Positions 36,401 through 38,142 of a DNA stretch of 38,142 nt are shown piece after piece. Under the pieces are notes generated by a model. That model saw only the letters and a program-made list of their open reading frames with translations, did not search any database and was not told the DNA's origin. Source of the stretch: a virus. The stretch covers positions 1-38,142 of IMG/VR virus record IMGVR_UViG_3300025319_000059; one strand, written 5' to 3'. Numbering within the stretch: position 1 is the stretch's first letter; every line of letters starts with the position of its first letter. The position numbers and the translations under genes were made by a program.

Positions 36401-38142
36401 CTTCTTCAGTAAATCCGTCATTATCAAGCACTTTCTTTAATTTGCTGTATTCTTCCTGGGCTTGGCGTAAGTTATCAAGCGGAGTATTTCCGTTTTCATC
36501 CGCAACTTCCCCGGCCTCTTTTCCCAGATCTTTGACAACCTGTTTGGCTTTGTCTACTTTAGCTTTATATTCGGCCAATTCTTCATAGGCATAGTGTTCG
36601 CGCCTTGCAACAAGGTAATAACCAAATGAATCATGCGTTTTTTCCTTGTTTAAGTGGTCTATCAGAGTTTTCCAGTTAAAATCGTGTACTTTGACAAAAT
36701 CCCCATTCCTAAAAGCCCAGTAACCTCTTTTGGTCAAGACATTGTTGGCATAGACTCCTCCGCCTGTCTGCATAGCCCTAAGCCACAGTGAAGGATCATC
36801 TTTGGTAAAATGCACTCCTGCAACTCTGGCAACCTTTTCAACCGGATATATCTCATCTTCTACAAAAGTTCTGACTTTCTCAGCCAAGTTCAGAAATTGT
36901 TTTTTAGGTTCAAGGGCATTTTTAGTAACTCTTGCCCCGATTTTATCCAATGGATCCAGCCCCTGATACTCGGTAACAATTTCTCTGAGATCTTTAAGCA
37001 TCTCGCCTATTACTGGCTTGTAGTACTTGCCCTCTTCTTTGAGAAATTCCTTTACAAGATTAGGAAACTTAGTAGTAATTGTTGTCGGAATCTCCGTATA
37101 TTTCTCCATCAGGGTTGCAAATCCCTCAACTGCCCTTTTCTTCAATTTGTGAGTTTTTTTACCTCCTGCGTAGTATTCCGTATAAAGATCAGTTATTTCC
37201 TTCCGGAGTCCTTTTGTTGTTGGAGAATATATAGGATTACCGTTTTTAGCCCATCCCTTAACTTCCAACAATCTATCACTTATGTTGTAAGCAGCATCCA
37301 GTAAATGACTGTCCTCATGGGCAGTAACTCCTAAATCATTCATTCCATTGACTCTTACGTTGTATGTGTCGGAGTAAAAGACACCTAGTGCGCGTCTTGG
37401 AGTATACCTTTCACCCAAAGTCCCCTTACCGATCATCTTAATATACTTATCGGTTAATACCCTTGTTTTTTCAAATAACTTGAAATTAGAAGCTTCAGTC
37501 AATTCAGCAGGTATGTTTTCAAATTCTCCTATCTTACCTACGCTAGTACTTGCAAGACCTGAAGGAGCTTTTTGAGTAAATAAATCTCCTCCGTACTGCA
37601 TTTCTTCCCCCAGAGGAGTCCCTAATAATTCTCCACCAGTACCTTTTTTGACAGGAGTGGCTTCTTCAATTGTTTTTTCTACTCTTTCTTTTCTTTGAGC
37701 TTCTGTTTCTAATGGAGCTTCAATTCTTGCTTGCCTTTCGGCAGTAGTGATAGGAGCTTTACCGCCACCTTTTGCAACTTCGGCTTTTGCTTTTGTAGTG
37801 CTTGCTGGAATAGGAGTCCCACGTTTTGCACTGAAAGTAGCTCTTTTTTCAATTTGTTCTTTAAAAGCTTTTTTGAAACTTTCATAATCTGCTCCGTCAA
37901 TATCTCCGGCTTTTATACTTTCGGAAATACTTGTAAATATCTTATCAAACTTTAGTGATAGAAGTCTAATCTTTTTGCCAAATCCTTCTATGTCTGTAGA
38001 AAAGATCAGATCATCAAAGGCTTTTTTAGCATCCCCACCAACAACCAATACGCCTTCCGGAGTTTTATATTGCCTTTCCCTACCGACAATTTTATACAAT
38101 GCCCCGGGGCCTTTAAAATGAGCACTTAATTTATCAGCTATT
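33450..38142 (-). CDS. Giant polyvalent ejection protein, C-terminal ~1560 residues (5' end off window)
   Basis: The frame is open to the right edge; a TTG at 38099 is only an internal codon aligned with Leu804 of the left gene. Regions from 38099: charged linker (1-205), zincin motif HEDSH near 261, coiled coil around 520-600, then a hydrophobic, membrane-interacting region (about 760-1130: YPAFAATNFAADQWNAIVNS, INVFSIPSNTSETVTRFAEF, IAFAMAALVGLYLSSIAAVS) resembling the LPD38-type domain of phage polyvalent proteins. A Lys/Pro linker precedes a lysozyme/transglycosylase-like end (from ~1400: WYSQDRGLYRINSRNFTDRE, then LDPEKNIKMAKIIYDEGGWG). Such proteins form the core of podovirus heads and enter the cell with DNA. 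The catalytic Glu of the lysozyme-like part is not certain. Confidence 0.8.
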   Translation of the reverse strand, partial: IADKLSAHFKGPGALYKIVGRERQYKTPEGVLVVGGDAKKAFDDLIFSTDIEGFGKKIRLLSLKFDKIFTSISESIKAGDIDGADYESFKKAFKEQIEKRATFSAKRGTPIPASTTKAKAEVAKGGGKAPITTAERQARIEAPLETEAQRKERVEKTIEEATPVKKGTGGELLGTPLGEEMQYGGDLFTQKAPSGLASTSVGKIGEFENIPAELTEASNFKLFEKTRVLTDKYIKMIGKGTLGERYTPRRALGVFYSDTYNVRVNGMNDLGVTAHEDSHLLDAAYNISDRLLEVKGWAKNGNPIYSPTTKGLRKEITDLYTEYYAGGKKTHKLKKRAVEGFATLMEKYTEIPTTITTKFPNLVKEFLKEEGKYYKPVIGEMLKDLREIVTEYQGLDPLDKIGARVTKNALEPKKQFLNLAEKVRTFVEDEIYPVEKVARVAGVHFTKDDPSLWLRAMQTGGGVYANNVLTKRGYWAFRNGDFVKVHDFNWKTLIDHLNKEKTHDSFGYYLVARREHYAYEELAEYKAKVDKAKQVVKDLGKEAGEVADENGNTPLDNLRQAQEEYSKLKKVLDNDGFTEEEVSEAYLANAERFKKEEEVFDVLVSEDLKMLHDPEVQLVNNETFQKLTDKKGYATFKRRFEDELVGEEGYGAMTVKGGVKASFLKSRAGSARAIINPVASSVRNHIEAVKKSMRQIVYNKIGKIAEEAVVPDMFQKLQLQITADAKNRIYYPQEKDPNIIMARIDYKRVPILTHSLIKSTIDNVLTFQSMNIFEQVLVSASRMFTVGTTGMYPAFAATNFAADQWNAIVNSRNKYTPLVDSLRILKEGMTGQKGEVGRIYEMYEVLGGSRLTLANFLSLPADQAVKAVINERNGIQKSLDLINKGINVFSIPSNTSETVTRFAEFYKAIKAGKSQVVALEEAARITGPFHHIGSWRVKGISGKNMIKAMPFANASLQIMTQLIRTGQDSTEGRKRIAFAMAALVGLYLSSIAAVSQFGSDDQKEQYKDLKTNEIGMFLYFPFTNGKGLVRVKVSPELSVIATMMALKINEQVFGVKYKLAEYADALFNILPQQMQINDPAAMFLSWFNPLVKVPFELIANIKDYPSVRPIEGAGMQYKAPGERYNESTSTLAKVLGKKLNISPLKIDFLVTGIFGRYTGFFTGKPGIYSVQNAYLRDYYFTTGRRVENFYDEYNKAQAQYKQIDTLPREQRAAVAKKYGQVKNINDLLKVYRDIDLQKDPLKAQKLRNMIIKEIDKLSGEGKQSSIKMRDSLASLVKGAGNIISKLTPTVNAMEGGKKVLGIEVKGDDVITRYEDSEGVYKESHKNIDSDLSILQSVGKVLGDIGTKLGLPELNVSEKLGYRSKEERINELLSYNDQINATVEKPKKTGPGFTEPMQQPKGVLEAKPEDIKKVIPKEYEDLINEEFGDQAENAKRVLRYTNEKGEVHGENPGYRAGREVDVSNEGYQKGVNSKQSPGDVLGKDGLWYSQDRGLYRINSRNFTDREFKRYKKRLKAAGITIESPEEAWDEMLDPEKNIKMAKIIYDEGGWGRWFAAPPDLLAKR
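36957..38142. repeat. Right copy of diverged end-to-end duplication
   Basis: Homologous to 1-1030 from its first base to the right edge. It contains about 52 extra codons (the stretch from TAERQARIEAPLETEAQ to SGLASTSV) in the linker before the zincin domain. If both copies are one locus, the genome length is about 36,956 bases. Confidence 0.9.

Noticed and set aside
1-38142. tRNA genes and integration sites
   Set aside because: No cloverleaf with T-arm and acceptor stem was found by eye and no integrase gene is present; a tRNA scan would be decisive.

Overview
The window is AT-rich and packed with genes. It reads as an almost complete genome of a podovirus-like tailed phage. Nearly every gene lies on the minus strand, so the gene order runs from right to left. 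Recognisable virion parts are a small terminase candidate, large terminase, P22-like portal, scaffold, HK97-fold major capsid protein, head-tail adaptor candidate, tail nozzle candidate, two Ser-Pro repeat appendage proteins, and a giant ejection-type polyvalent protein with a C-terminal lysozyme-like domain. I see no tape measure, sheath, integrase, repressor, DNA polymerase, helicase or tRNA. The standard genetic code fits all genes. The host cannot be read directly. Ser-Pro repeat proteins and a secreted protein with a Cys/His motif that I associate with candidate phyla radiation bacteria make such a host possible, as a weak inference.

Layout, in the direction of transcription (right to left). 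38142-33450: 3' part of the giant polyvalent protein. 33453-31568: lysis region, with small membrane proteins, a CHAP endolysin and a holin candidate. 31374-31306: a symmetric control region with divergent promoters, and the only plus-strand gene (31374-31565). 31298-25963: early-type region of many very small genes, including a secreted Cys-rich protein, a hexapeptide-repeat protein, zinc-knuckle and KGG-like proteins, an SSB-like protein with a Val-Pro-Phe tail and a Tad2-like (anti-Thoeris family) protein. 25878-19502: packaging and head genes. 19421-7500: a tightly overlapping operon of glycosyltransferases, methyltransferases, a deacetylase and a nucleotide-sugar dehydrogenase-like protein, flanked on both sides by Ser-Pro repeat (mucin-like) appendage genes. 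7485-3405: tail and connector genes. 3396-1: 5' part of a polyvalent gene.

The first ~1030 bases and the last ~1186 bases are homologous but clearly diverged copies, with a ~156-base length difference, of the same part of the polyvalent gene. The simplest reading is one phage genome of about 36.96 kb, circular or circularly permuted, whose contig ends overlap in two different haplotypes. The two partial genes would then be one gene of roughly 2,350 codons. Two related phages in tandem, or two paralogues, remain possible.

The most interesting candidates for new biology are these: (1) a sugar-modification operon placed between two Ser-Pro repeat fibre genes, which suggests self-glycosylated mucin-like virion appendages; (2) the giant polyvalent protein, combining a degenerate J-like domain, a ParB-like domain, a HEDSH zincin, a membrane-interacting region and a lysozyme-like end; (3) a capsid start codon held in a perfect 10-bp hairpin; (4) a symmetric divergent promoter/operator, with several promoters placed so that transcripts would begin at the start codon; (5) an HNH gene that appears to have captured the end of the gene it invaded; and (6) a folded RNA at 29379-29590.
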